Positions 11,860 through 22,314 of a DNA stretch of 64,000 nt are shown piece after piece. Under the pieces are notes generated by a model. It did no database searches and was not told the origin of the DNA. It saw nothing but the letters and a program-made list of their open reading frames with translations. The position numbers and the translations under genes were made by a program. This DNA comes from Kappaphycus alvarezii (lineage: Eukaryota; Rhodophyta; Florideophyceae; Gigartinales; Solieriaceae), in the NCBI GenBank assembly GCA_002205965.3, contig NADL03000681.1, positions 62,001 through 126,000 of the forward strand, in the 5' to 3' direction. How positions within the stretch are numbered: the stretch's first letter is position 1; each line of letters begins with the position of its first letter.

Positions 11860-12613
11860 TCATCGCTTTTTGTTTGCTTCAAAGAATTCCCTCCGCTCTT
11901 CATTCCATTTTTTTCGGAGCGCGCAATTCGCGCGTTCGATTGAACTCTTTGGCGTCACCATCACCAATCGGGCGCGATTCCAAGCTTCCTGCTTGTAGTC
12001 AACAACTTCAACTTGATCTATGATGTGCTGAGCGTCTCCATTTTTTCCACGTGCCGCGAATACTTGACCAAAATTTACTTCATGTTGCAAAGCTAGGCTT
12101 GCGATAATGGATTTATTCACCATTTCGTTGATGGAATTGGCGATATGGTGCACATCTTTTCTTGTTACACGCGCCATTTAAGCCCGCCTCAAGCTCATGC
12201 CGTGCTGTTTTTGCTCCTCAAAAATGGTGGTATCGGTCATATGACGCGATCGCGCACTCTCCGCTATTCGTGCGCGTGTAGTATACATCGTTTTCGTTTT
12301 CTAGGGCGGTGCTCCAAAAATAAGAAGCGGTGCTATTATCCATGTCTTTTCCGCTTTGTTCATTACAAATCTCGGAATTTGGCGACGGAGGAGCACTTGC
12401 AAAACGTGTTACTAGTGTTGTGTCGTTTTCTGTGGTAGATGCGGTAGTAAATAGTACGCTAGACGGGTTAGGAACAGAAGTCGGGCAGTCGTGATGGTCA
12501 GATAATTGCGCATCTTTCTGTTTGGTACCTTTTATGCTACTGGGTGTCTTCTGAAAAAGAAGAGCAGTGATGATGAGTGGAGACCCTCGGTTGGGTGGTT
12601 CGCGGCAAAACAA
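11860..12613 (-). pseudogene. Partner ORF of Harbinger-like element (Myb/SANT-like ORF2 candidate)
   Basis: Two adjoining minus-strand frames (12613-12218, then 12177-11860) differ by a shift. The N-terminal part is Ser/Thr/Pro/Asn-rich and looks disordered. The C-terminal part holds an amphipathic segment and the basic stretch RANCALRKKWNEERREFF; read on through the stop it continues ARNMRENRRIDANLQ. I see no full Myb repeat. Position (convergent with a Harbinger-type transposase) and the coiled-coil, basic tail suit the DNA-binding accessory protein of two-gene Harbinger elements. The unit at 24.4-26.5 kb has the same arrangement. Confidence 0.4.
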
Positions 12614-12660
12614 GAAAAGATTTTAGGGGCCCGTTCCCAGTCGCACCTCTAGAAGCTTGC

Positions 12661-13255
12661 TTATCCGCAATCTGGCACAAGTAATAATATTTTAGCACAA
12701 TTAATTTAAAACCCTGTGATCCCCAAATCTCTGTAAGGTAAAAAACATATACCCTATTTTTGCTAAGGGCCGTTGTATAGAATTTTAAAACATTGAAACG
12801 TTGACAAAGTGAAACGAGATATGCTAAGTTTTTCAATATTTCAATCTGGAAACCCGTTATATAGACTGTGTGAAAAATTGAAACTGGAACTGATGGAACA
12901 GACCTCTTGCGCTGGACCATGTCCACCAGTGCAATTACCTTTGCATATGGGAGTCGGTAAAATTGAGCAATCTAGATAGGCACCCCGTACACTCCACCAC
13001 CGTACTGCTGTCGTCTAAACAGTCTCGAGAACTCTCCGTATTACATCCTGCTAACGGAAATGACTATGTCATTGTCACCTGGTCTCCTTCGACTTCCTCT
13101 GACAAAGACAAACTGTGTTCAGGTTTCACTGCGCAGCTATTTCGCAAAAAAAATCAAAAATTAATTCAGGGAAAGCCTTCTTTTATTTGAAAATGTGCCC
13201 ACATTATCAACTGCAGCTTATGAAGCTATTCAAACCACTGGTTGTAGAAGAAACC
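12661..13255. other. No gene supported
   Basis: Short frames only, no motif recognised. Confidence 0.4.
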
Positions 13256-13356
13256 AAACTGCTTTGACAGTCCATCTTTACCGCTAGCCGCACACTGTCA
13301 CAACTGTGTCACAACAGTGTGCGGCTAGCGGTAAAGATGGACTGTCAAAGCAGTTT
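13256..13356. repeat. 101-bp hairpin with perfect 43-bp arms
   Basis: The arm 13256-13298 is the exact reverse complement of 13314-13356, with a 15-base spacer that itself contains CACAACTGTGTCACA. The right arm is also the first part of the direct repeat array that follows, so an inverted copy of the array unit lies in front of the array. Confidence 0.92.
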
Positions 13357-13528
13357 TTGGCCAGCAGTAGAGATAAAATGTCACAACAGTGTGCGGCTAG
13401 CGGTAAAATGGACTTTCAAAGCAGTTTTGGCCAGCAGTAGATATAGAATGTCACAAACGTCTGCAGTCTGCGGTAAAGATGGACTGTCAAAGCAGTTTGT
13501 GGTCTCGATAGAAGTGAAGTGTCACGAG
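13314..13528. repeat. Tandem array, three units of about 72 bp
   Basis: Units start at 13314, 13386 and 13457. Each carries a version of GTGTGCGGCTAGCGGTAAA, then GGACTGTCAAAGCAGTTT, then GGCCAGCAGTAGA and ATGTCACA. The second and third units differ from the first by scattered changes, the third most. The 99-codon frame across it (13319-13618) only reflects the repeat and is not called as a gene. Confidence 0.85.
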
Positions 13529-13529
13529 A

Positions 13530-14803
13530 GTTTGAAAAGTAGTTTAAGAATAATGGGCGGGTGGCGGGTGGCGGTAAGGGCTGGATACGGAAGATGGCAC
13601 AAAGCCCAGTGCAGATAAACAAAAGGCTTCCAGGGGTCAAATCCCGTGCATCAATCCCAGTCAATGACTTCATCTAACCAGAAAAGGAAGGGTGGCAAAG
13701 ATCTGTCCGACCTCTAAAGGGACGGGAGTGCCGTATCCCGCGAAGTTCGTAACCGCAAGTGCCGCGGCTCGAGCGTCAAGCATCGCAGAGAAGATTGTAT
13801 CCTAGGCCGATCGAAAGGAAGAACAAAAGTGAACTTCGGAGGGAGAGGGCAGACATCGATGATTAGAATCTAGTGGCTGGGTCTGCATACAAAAACCTGA
13901 GCTATACCAGCAGCGCGTCTAGTTTCAGTCTGGGGCAAACGTTGAAGTTTTCAAGGACAACCGTCGCATATAAAGAATCAAAGTTTCACAAAAAGTAAAC
14001 CCTTCCAAGATGAGAAATTTATTGGCTCCACAAGATTGAATGCGGATGACCGGGTTGTTGGAGTGGGCGTATCGCACCTCAGAAAATGTGCCGGACAGCT
14101 CTCGGCCAATGTGTGGAATGTCGGTGGATTCCGTTCCATTTCTCGCTGTTTCAAGTTTCGTGGTGTACAGGATTTAAAAGGTTGAAACACACGTGGCTAG
14201 TTGGGTAGTGCTTATTGGCGTGCCGTGTTTCAAATTTTCAACTATTCAAGGTTCAAACATCTACAGAACGCCCCTGAACTAAAATGGGGGTGAATTACTT
14301 TACCACAGACATATCCCTAATGCCCGTTGTGATCGTTATAGCCATCCCAACGCATAATTGTCGAAATAGATATTTTAGCATTATGATCGCTATACCGATC
14401 ATAGCTCCCGTTTTAAGGGGTACATTGCAACGGCTCTAACGTGTGAATTAGTCTTTTTGTTTCCAAGCCGTTGGATCTGGTTCTGAATAAGGATCAGCTG
14501 GAGATCTTTTCTGACTTTCCAGAACAGAAAAAGGACCAAAATTGCATGAGAGGTGGCCGGTCAAAATGTTCCCGATCCCTGATGGAGCCGCCAGGGCATC
14601 TAATGCCACTGGCTCGGGCGACGGGCTACCTTCAGCCTCTCATGCGCTACGAAACTCCACTAAGAGCGCTCCCCTTGACGATAGACAACAGTAAACTGCG
14701 CGCGTACCTCAGGAAAATTGTTTCGAGACGATATATCCAACCCAAGTGCGAGCCCCGTCGCTCACGACTCGCCATGCACCGAGCATAGGAGATGTAACGC
14801 AGA
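13530..14803. other. No gene supported
   Basis: No motif-bearing frame. The frame 14471-14788 (+) leads into the transposase relic and may be its decayed N-terminal or 5' flank. Confidence 0.35.
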
Positions 14804-17800
14804 ATGTGCGGCAGCTGCCAAGATCGAGAGGGCGTGGGTTCGCGAAGTCGCAGGGGAGGTATTGGGACTGCTGCAAGGGGAAGGCGGGCTGTAAGAAATG
14901 TCCGCGGTACGGGACGCACAACACAAGATGCTAGCTTTGGTTGGACGGTACGAGCCGCTGCGTGCAACTCGGTTATGCTGGAAAAGGAGTTTGGTGATAG
15001 CGTAATTCAGCACCGTGCAAGGTTTTTGTGCAGTTTATCTGTCGCAAATATGAAGATAGAGCTAAACGTCAGGAATCTGACGCCTAATCGAAGTGGCTTT
15101 GTGGTTTTAATGATGAACAGTCTGCTGAGGCAACTTCTAGACTGGCTAAACGAGTCAAACCGTTTAAAAAATATATCTCAGGAGATGCTGACGCTTGCGG
15201 ATATGTATTGCTATGTGGCTGTTTTGCTCTTCTCGCAAACGACGGGACTAAGTTTTGAGAAAACTATTGTCGTTTTGCGTCAATCCGGGAGTGTCACGCA
15301 ATCTGTAGATAAATTAAGATTCCTTGCAGCTAATATACTGGGATACTTGGCAACTGGACGAGGTACTACTGGATGCAGTCAATGGAATGCGCAGCGCGAT
15401 GAAACAAGGTTCCTTTCTGAGTTCGAGACTCTCGCGTTACGGGGCACTCGTAAAGTATTTTTTAATCCTCTTTACCTTGTGGCTACACTCGACGATGACC
15501 TTTTTGATACTAGGGCATCGGATAACCAAGTGAAGACATTAAGTTCAAGAAAGGCAGATAGAGAGGGACACTCTGCCGATGCTCTGGCAGGCGCACTTTT
15601 TCGTGTTGTTTTTGCTTTGCGATCCAGAAGACGCGGCGAGGCACAATCAGATTCTATGCGTAAGTTGCTCGATTCCTTGTTGGATGGACGCGGTGAGGAA
15701 TCTATGAACGGGTGTATTGTTACTGCGGATAGGGGCTATGGAAAAGAGAGTTTCATGCGAGTTCTCATGGAGCAGGGACTTTGCTCCGTTTTTGTTATGC
15801 CGGACCACATCTTGTGTTGTCATCCGTTCGTAGGAAAGTGTTTTTTGAACCCCTTCGGGGTGACATAGACGAAGAAGCTGTCGAGCCAGAAGATGAAGAT
15901 AGAGCTCAGGTATCCAACACCATTGGAGCAGGGACAACTGAATCCTCCACAGCTATTGCAGGCACGTCGAATGAGACTGCAAATCATCAATCATAACTTG
16001 GCAATCCAATGGATGCAGGGACGGAAAACATTTTAGATACACGAGAAGCACTTCTTACTGGCTTCGATAGAAGAAGGGCGTTCGTTATAGACGATGAGCC
16101 AGAGTTGGGACCGGAAGTATTTTTCGCCACTAAGAGCGAAGCCACGTTTGCTAAAAAGCTGGGACACGACAAAATTACTGCCATTGCAGTAAGGGAAAGA
16201 GGCAATGAAAAGTTCAGCAAAGTTTTGCGATTTATGTATACCGTCCCACCATCCTTGCAGAGCAGCTTGAACACGTGGATAGCGGTGCCTAAATCAAATG
16301 CTTCTTTGACTAATACCTTATTTAGTGGGACAAACTTGGATGAGCAGAACACGCAAGGCTTCAGAGAGGTCGCGGAAAGAGAAATTCTGTTGCACTGTCA
16401 TGTGCTCACATTAGGACAGAGATGTGCAGATTGGTTCGTGTTGCGACAGTTCAGGATAACGGGTACAAATGCTGGGCTTTAATTGAGATCAGATCCGGGG
16501 GTAAAAAGCAGATTAGGGATAAGGGAAGCCAGCGGGACGGATAGAGCGCAGGAGCAATTGTTTGACCCCCTGCATCATGGCTGGTTTAGCTCTAAAGTTT
16601 CGACTACCGCGATGATGGAGGAAACGCAAATAAGCGAGCCGTTTTTAATGCGATTCAGTCCATGTCATTTGTGAGATCTGTTTTTGAGCTCGGAATGGTT
16701 TCTATGAAGGGCGCCCGATACATAGCTTGTTCACCAGACGGGATTTTGTTTCTTTCACTGCAATACTTTGATGAATGGTCTAATGATCCAGATGGAATTA
16801 TCGACGTAAATGGAGAGCCCGCAGTGATCGCTTCAGTGGAGATCAAAACTAAGGTTGCTGCATCAAGTATTGGGCAAGTCGTGCATCTCAGCACGCCGGA
16901 TCTCATACGCTGTACACTTGGGGATGAGACATTCACGAAATTTGTGCCAACAGAGCACATGGCTCAAATTGTTCACCAGGTCGTAGTACTGCGATTTCAT
17001 TTTGCCTTGTATGTTGTAGCCGCAGAAACAGGAATTCTCTACACTGGAGAAATTCAGGAGCTGTTATTGACAAGAATAAGTTCTGGAAAATTATCGACAA
17101 CCACGTCAAGTTAAATGGATGCTATGTCCCCTTGAAACTATTCAAGCACGCAGCCCAAAGATTTTATTCCAAGACGAAAGCAGGAGTGGACGGGGCTACG
17201 CAGCAAAGGGCTGTTCTTCGAAGCTCAACATCCCACTTTAAATGGGAACAGAAAATCGTTTCGCAAGTCTTGAAGACAGTTGCGGTCAATGCTTTTTCGG
17301 CTGGCGCATGTTTCAACGTATGGACTTATTAGAAACTGTTCAATCATTTAAGTCGATTGAAAACTACCGAAACGCTCTCAACAAGGTATAGGCCACAGCT
17401 GATTTTATGTTAGACGTTTCAAAGGAGCTTCTAAGCCATGCAGCAACTATACAGCTGACCGGCGAACAGAACTGTATGATAGAAGAGATTACAGCTACTG
17501 AAGAAGTTCTGAGGCTTTTAGCGTTAGCTAAATCGAAAAGGCGAAACAGACTAGCGCTTTTCAATGGTATGGACGGCACAGCGCTCCGCCTCTCAATAAG
17601 GGGACATGCTCCAAAGCAGAGCTCTCTCATGTACTGCGCTCTATGTGGGCAGAAAAAAAGCGATGGATGGAGAGGACATAGGTCTACATACGGCTGCGCA
17701 CTTTGTGCTGTCCATTTGTGCCTGCGCACTTACCCCGGTTTACGAAAAAGCTGCTGGAACGTATGGCACGAGTCTAAATCTGGCATTTGGGATACGCAGG

Positions 17801-17829
17801 TGCAACATGCAGTCTTAAATATCCCACTG
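14804..17829 (+). pseudogene. PiggyBac-like transposase with inserted nuclease domain (decayed)
   Basis: Pieces in order: an N-terminal helical part (about 15050-15480); LVATLDDDLFDTRASDNQ with RKADREG (first acid, codon 15491); CIVTADRGYGKESF leading to VFVMPDHI (second acid, codon 15728); a nuclease module (16009-17114, separate entry); FYSKTKAGVDGATQ (third acid, codon 17189), then KWEQKIVSQVLKTVAVNAF; and a C-terminal zinc ribbon (about 17629-17770) with CALCGQ, YGCALC, HLCL and CWNVWH. The layout matches piggyBac transposases: VDE/FRG, CDNWFTS, NKxxGGVDxxDQ, then a cysteine-rich C-terminal domain. The frame changes at least four times and a stop lies at 16480, so the copy is dead. Family assignment is by motif order; no search was run. 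It stops just before a retroelement fragment. Confidence 0.65.
16009..17114 (+). other. PD-(D/E)XK (YqaJ-like) nuclease module inside the transposase
   Basis: After KFSKVLRFMYTVP and LTLGQRCADWFVLRQFRITG, the reading reaches GWFSSKVSTTAMMEE, FELGMVSMKGARYIACSPDG (Asp codon 16737) and SVEIKTK (Glu 16839, Lys 16845). SPDG followed by a strand with E-I-K is the signature of YqaJ/lambda-exonuclease type nucleases (GxSPDG...E-x-K). HMAQIVHQVVVL after it fits the Gln-bearing helix of that fold. The module is collinear with the second- and third-acid parts of the transposase on either side and is read in the same direction. The split into frames 1 and 0 and the stop at 16480 are decay. Insertion into an ancestral transposase is inference; two adjacent genes fused by decay is the alternative. 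Confidence 0.6.
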
Positions 17830-17896
17830 TAACAAACCTAAAACAATTAGGTTTGAATAGGGTGGCTAAACTCTGCGTGTTGTGGGGCGCCACATA

Positions 17897-17965
17897 ATAC
17901 AGACGCCGCACACGTGGACCAAATCGCATAACTAAGCTGCTAATAAAGCCGAGTCTTCACTCTGC
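17897..17965. repeat. Dispersed repeat, copy 2 of 3
   Basis: Contains CAGACGCCGCACACGTGG, then ATAAAGCCGAGTCTTCA, shared in order with 2533-2610 and in weaker form with 44232-44300. It lies between the transposase relic and the retroelement fragment. Confidence 0.45.
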
Positions 17966-19143
17966 TGCGCCCGCACGGCAGCGAACTTCCGCATACGCCA
18001 CGCCGCGTGCTTGTGCACTAGCTTCTGGCCGCTACCGCGGCGACCGGTCCTTCCTCCTCCGTCAGGCTGGGGCTTCTCTCCGCCGTTTGGCCCTCTCCAT
18101 CCCCGGAATAGTCGACCATTCCACCCTTGACCCTCCAACTCTAGCTGCTTCACCCACCAACACACTAACCCTTCTCAAACGGGTGCAGCAAGAGGCGCGG
18201 GCAAGAGTACATTGGCACGACGACTCCTGGGAGAATGCCCCAAACCCGATCGCCCATAGCGACGCCGACATTCGACATCGCATCCGTGGCCTAGCGTTCC
18301 GCCGCAGCCCCGCTGCGGCGTTTCTCTTCGCTCACCCCACGGCAGCTACGAATGTCCACACTACACACTGGCAGACCATGCTCCGCCGTCACCTCGGACT
18401 GCCAGTGTATGATGACTCCATGGCCCTCAACTGCCACCACTGTGACCACCCCTTGGACACCCTCGGGGATCACGCCGCCGACCTCTGCTGCCCTGGTTTC
18501 GGCCGTCGTCACCGCCACAACTCGCTATGTAATGCGATTGCGACGCACGTTATCCGCGCCGCGGGTCTGGATACTCGGCAAGAGGTTCCGTTCCTCGTCC
18601 CGGGCACTGAGCTCCGCCCCGCCGATATCCTTGTACAACCACCACCAACCCCGGAAGGCACAACGTTGCGCCCCATTGCCTGTGACATCACCGTCGTTTC
18701 ACCGTTCAAGGCCGCAGTTCGCACCAAGGCGACCCAGGTTGGCGGAGGCGCTGCTGAACTGGCGGCCCGCGACAAGGTTACAACCCTGGAACGCAACATC
18801 GCCCGACGCCTCCCCGCTCCATCGACTGGCCCATCTTCTGCGCCTCACACGCCGAACTTCACGTTTCGACCTCTGGCGTTTGATTCCCTAGGTGCCCCTT
18901 CCGCTGGAACTATTGCATTTATTGAGGAGTTAGTTCCGCGGATCGCGTCCAAGTGTCACTCGACAGTTGGCATTGTCCGCCGCCGTATCTACCAGCGACT
19001 GAGTTGGACCTCTGGTCCTCCATCGCTGAAGCTATCCTGTCGCGAGCACCGATGCGCACGGACGACGAAGTACATCCGGTTAGATCTTAACCGTATAGTT
19101 AGGACGTGCGCAGTCCACAGTAGGTACTGAACGCATTAAACTT
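17950..19143 (+). pseudogene. 5'-truncated non-LTR retroelement: C-terminal zinc and endonuclease region
   Basis: The 347-codon frame starting at 18087 is open further upstream (RGDRSFLLRQAG, about 18030). Its ATG codon is incidental. It carries VQQEARARVHWHDD, HRIRGLAFRRSPAAAFLFAHP, HCDHPLDTLGDHAADLC with RRHRHNSL (a Cys/His cluster), VPFLVPGTELRPADILV, IACDITVVSPF and DKVTTLERNIARRLP. The Cys/His cluster plus RPAD...D-I-T fits the restriction-like endonuclease end of R2-type non-LTR elements. The reverse transcriptase is missing, as in most 5'-truncated insertions. It ends in a 3' tail shared with 33584-33662. This is the best-kept copy of the family in the window. Confidence 0.75.
19065..19143 (+). 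repeat. 3' tail of the non-LTR retroelement
   Basis: 79 bases from ACGAAGTACATCCGGTTAG to ACGCATTAAACTT. The same stretch recurs at 33584-33662 with two differences. A weaker form follows the copy at 30.1-30.6 kb, and another reads on the minus strand at about 22310-22385. It marks the element's 3' end. Confidence 0.8.
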
Positions 19144-19194
19144 CTACTCAAGATAAATTAAGAGTAAAATGCAACTACAGTTTGAATACTGTAT

Positions 19195-19330
19195 TATGTA
19201 CTGCACAACCCTACCAGTTTGTACGGTACAGTACGTACACCGTAATACTGCACTGTACAAATTAATTACATTTTGACTGTCTAGCTTATACTGTTACAGT
19301 GCCGTACTGTACAGTACTGTACCACTTAAA
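19195..19330. repeat. TACTG/CAGTA cluster upstream of the prenyltransferase gene
   Basis: Repeated TACTGTAC, GTACAGTAC and related units meet at GTAC palindromes. The cluster ends about 320 bases before the start codon of the gene at 19647. It may be a promoter-proximal simple repeat or a binding-site array; there is no direct evidence for a role. Confidence 0.6.
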
Positions 19331-19646
19331 TCTCAAAGTTCGGTCAAAATCCGACTGCCCTTTAATCTTGATAGCAACCCCAAAAATAGCCGCGAATTCC
19401 CCTCTTTGACTACTCGCCACGCGCCAGTCTCGAAGGCCGCTGCCACCGTCCCGCCACGTACCATACTTCCGTGTACCACACCATCTGCAGCACACGGACG
19501 TTCTAACCTATCCTCTTTACATACCGCAGCCCTGTACCCATCCATTACATCGCCGCGACGCTGCAGTACACCCTCGAACTCCACCCCCACCGCTTCCCGC
19601 CCCCTCTCATCTTCACTTCAATCCCTCCACGCCCTCCCGCACTGCC

Positions 19647-22201
19647 ATGTCGCCTTCTCGTGTGTCATTGGTGCTGCGCCTGCTGCGCACTCCCATGACC
19701 ACGCTATCCGGCGTTACATACCTCGCTTCTTCTCTACCTGCAGAGGGCACTCTTTTGCTTGCCCCGCTCGTAGCAGGTTATGTTTTTACGTTGTTGACTC
19801 AGTTTACGACTCATGTTTTCGGGGAGATCTACGACTTTCCCTCTGATCTTCTTAACTTTGATCCTCCCCCACTCACTGGTGGCTCCCGCGTGCTTCCGTC
19901 CCACCCCTCACTGCTTCCCGCTTTGCCCAAATTCGCGTTCACACTCTTCTCACTCGCCCTGGTCTCCATCTTGGCGCTTGCTTCCCATGCACAGCCATTG
20001 GCTTTGCTTATTTTGCTTTTGGCTGTTTCTTACTCCGCGCCACCGTTCATGTTTAATCACCATGCCCTTGGTGAGCTTGTCGCCGCTGTGATTACCTCCG
20101 CCTTGCTGCCCCTTCTTGGACGTTCCATCCAACAAACTCCTACCTCACAGTCGCTCTCTACTTTTCTCTCGCTGTTCAAAATTCCCCCTTCCCTAATCCT
20201 GCTCATTATTCCTGCAACGTTTTCCAAGTTTTCCGTCTTTCTCGTACTTAATCTAATCGATCGTCGCCCTGATTGGGCCTCCGCCAAGTACACGCTTCCT
20301 GTTCTTCTTGGAGATCAACCTACCGCTAATCTCTATATCTTCTCAAATGCTCTTGCTTACATGGCACTTGTTGTCATTATGTATCTCAAACCTGCCGGAT
20401 GGTCCGACCGTGTTGCAGGCTTACTTATTTTACCCAGTGTCATTTTACCCATCCGTATCGCCAGACGTTTGAGGGAACAACGGTATCACATTGGCGGTGA
20501 TGTCGGCGGCTGGTGTTTGCTACATGCAACTTGGATGGTATGGGGCGTCTTGACGCAAAGATTAATAACTGGTTTAGGCGGTATATGGGCTTGGATCTTT
20601 GCGGCTGTGTTGGGATCTGTCACTGTACGCAATGCAATGCGCGGGGCGAAGGGTTCGTCCGGGAAGAAAGATGCCAAGGAAAGCGACCTGAATTGTGAGG
20701 GAATGCTTGGGCGAGTTCGAAGAGATACGGACTCCACTACAGAAAGGGATGCACATAGCGGAGAAGAGGGAGAAAGGGAAAGGGGTAAAGAGGTGGACAT
20801 GGGCTTGTTGAGGGCAGAGGAGGGGTTGGGACAGGGGGAACGGAGGAAAGATGTGGTTGTGATAGGGGGAGGGGTCGGAGGACTGATAGCAGCCGCAGTG
20901 CTTGAGAGGCTGGGCATGTCAGTCGTGCTGTTGGAGAGAAAGCCAGGGGCGAATGAGGCAGAAGTGGGAGCCGACCTCGCTTTGTGGCCAGGGGCAATTT
21001 CTATCTTGAAGCGATTGGGAGTGGGAGACGAGTTTTTCGAAAAGGAATGTTTCGGGCTGCAGACCGTGCATATTTGCAACATGGATTTTGAGAAAGTAGG
21101 AGAGGGGAATATGGCGGAAGCTGCAACCGTGTTGAAAACTATTAACATGGGAGCGGTGACAGAGGTAACAGGAGAAAGGTTTGTTTTGGTACCTCGGCAG
21201 AGGTTGATGGAACAGGTAAGGGGTCTGGTATCAAGGAGTGTGATTATATACGGAGCGGAGGTAGAAGGGGTCGAGGAAGATGAGGAGAGGAATATGGTCA
21301 TTACTTCATACTTGGAAAGAGGAGGTTTGACGCAGACGATGTGCTCGAGAATCGTTATTGGTGCGGATGGAGCGCGGTCGAGAATGAGAAAGCACGTGTC
21401 GCCAAGATTTGGGGGGGAGGATTCTGTACGTTTTTGCGGTGAGGTATGTTACCGTGGTGTCTTGAAAGTAGCAGAGGGAGAAGGCGGCGAGGAAGGGCAA
21501 GGAATCCTAGTAGGGAAAGTCGCTGAAAGAGTTCGAGGGATGTTGCCGGATGGAGTGGGTGACAGAACAATGAGGATTAACTATGGAGCTGGGCTTCGAT
21601 CATCTTTTGGGTACATGAGTGGGGACGGAAGTGTGATATACTGGTGGGTGAAAGAAGTGGTGGAGCGAATGCCGGAGGGTAGGGGCAAGGTGAAGGGAGG
21701 CGGCAGCGGATGGCCGGAGGTGTTGCGAGTGTTGTATGAGTTAACACCAGAGAGCCAGTTTTACATGCATGCCATTGAGGACAGTGTGGCTTTAGAGCGA
21801 TGGAGTTCTCCCCGGGTGGTGTTGGTAGGAGATGCAGCGCATGTTGTGACGCCAAACATGGGACAGGGGGCTTGCTTGGCTATCGAGGATTCGTTTGTCC
21901 TCGCGGTGGAGTTGGCGAGGTTTTGGGGGTTTGCGGATGGTCACTTAGAAGCTTTTTACAAATACGAAAGATCTCGAAAAGACATTGCGGAAGGGGTCGC
22001 CAGGGAGGCAAGGAAACAGTTGAGGTTAGGACAACTGAGAAGTGAATGGGCGTTTGGTTGCGGGAGTTATTGTTGAGATTCGTTCCGGAGAGTATTTTGG
22101 TGAAGACGTTGCAACGGAATTTGTTTGATGTGGATGATTACATTCGTTGGTTTGGCGAGATGGAAAGAGGCTCCTTGCAGCTTGAAGCGCGTGAGGCTTG
22201 A
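19647..22201 (+). CDS. UbiA-type prenyltransferase fused to FAD-dependent monooxygenase
   Basis: Residues 1-325 form a multi-span membrane part with the two UbiA Asp motifs, GEIYDFPSD (59-67) and NLIDRRPD (202-209) followed by KYTLPVLLG; these bind prenyl diphosphate through Mg2+. A charged linker (about 330-400) follows. Residues 402-800 are a class A flavin monooxygenase: VVVIGGGVGGLIAA (FAD-binding GxGxxG), VIGADGARSRMR (DG motif, 570-580) and VLVGDAAHVVTPNMGQG (GD motif, 725-741). It resembles zeaxanthin epoxidase-like and meroterpenoid epoxidases. The open frame stops at 22074, but from 22052 another frame gives VWLRELLLRFVP and later FDVDDYIRWF to 22199, the expected tail, so one base seems missing near 22050. 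It is a single exon; the first ATG is used. Likely role: prenylate an acceptor, then oxidise the product. Substrates are unknown. Confidence 0.85.
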
Positions 22202-22314
22202 CGTGGGTCGTCAGGCAAGACACTGTAGGTTCATACCGTACTGCCTAATGAAGATAACTACTGCGCCTAACCTGACAACAAAATAGGGCGATGTGCGCAA
22301 TGAAAATAGCCATT

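Noticed and set aside
13314-13528. CRISPR-like array
   Set aside because: The whole 72-base unit is repeated with drift and there are no distinct spacers. It is an ordinary tandem repeat in eukaryotic DNA.
13640-13665. tRNA B-box-like GGGTCAAATCCC
   Set aside because: No matching A box, acceptor stem or anticodon arm could be laid out upstream.
20486-21301. 271-codon minus-strand frame
   Set aside because: It is the antisense shadow of the flavin monooxygenase gene. Its Ser/Pro/Thr-rich text simply mirrors the purine-rich sense strand.
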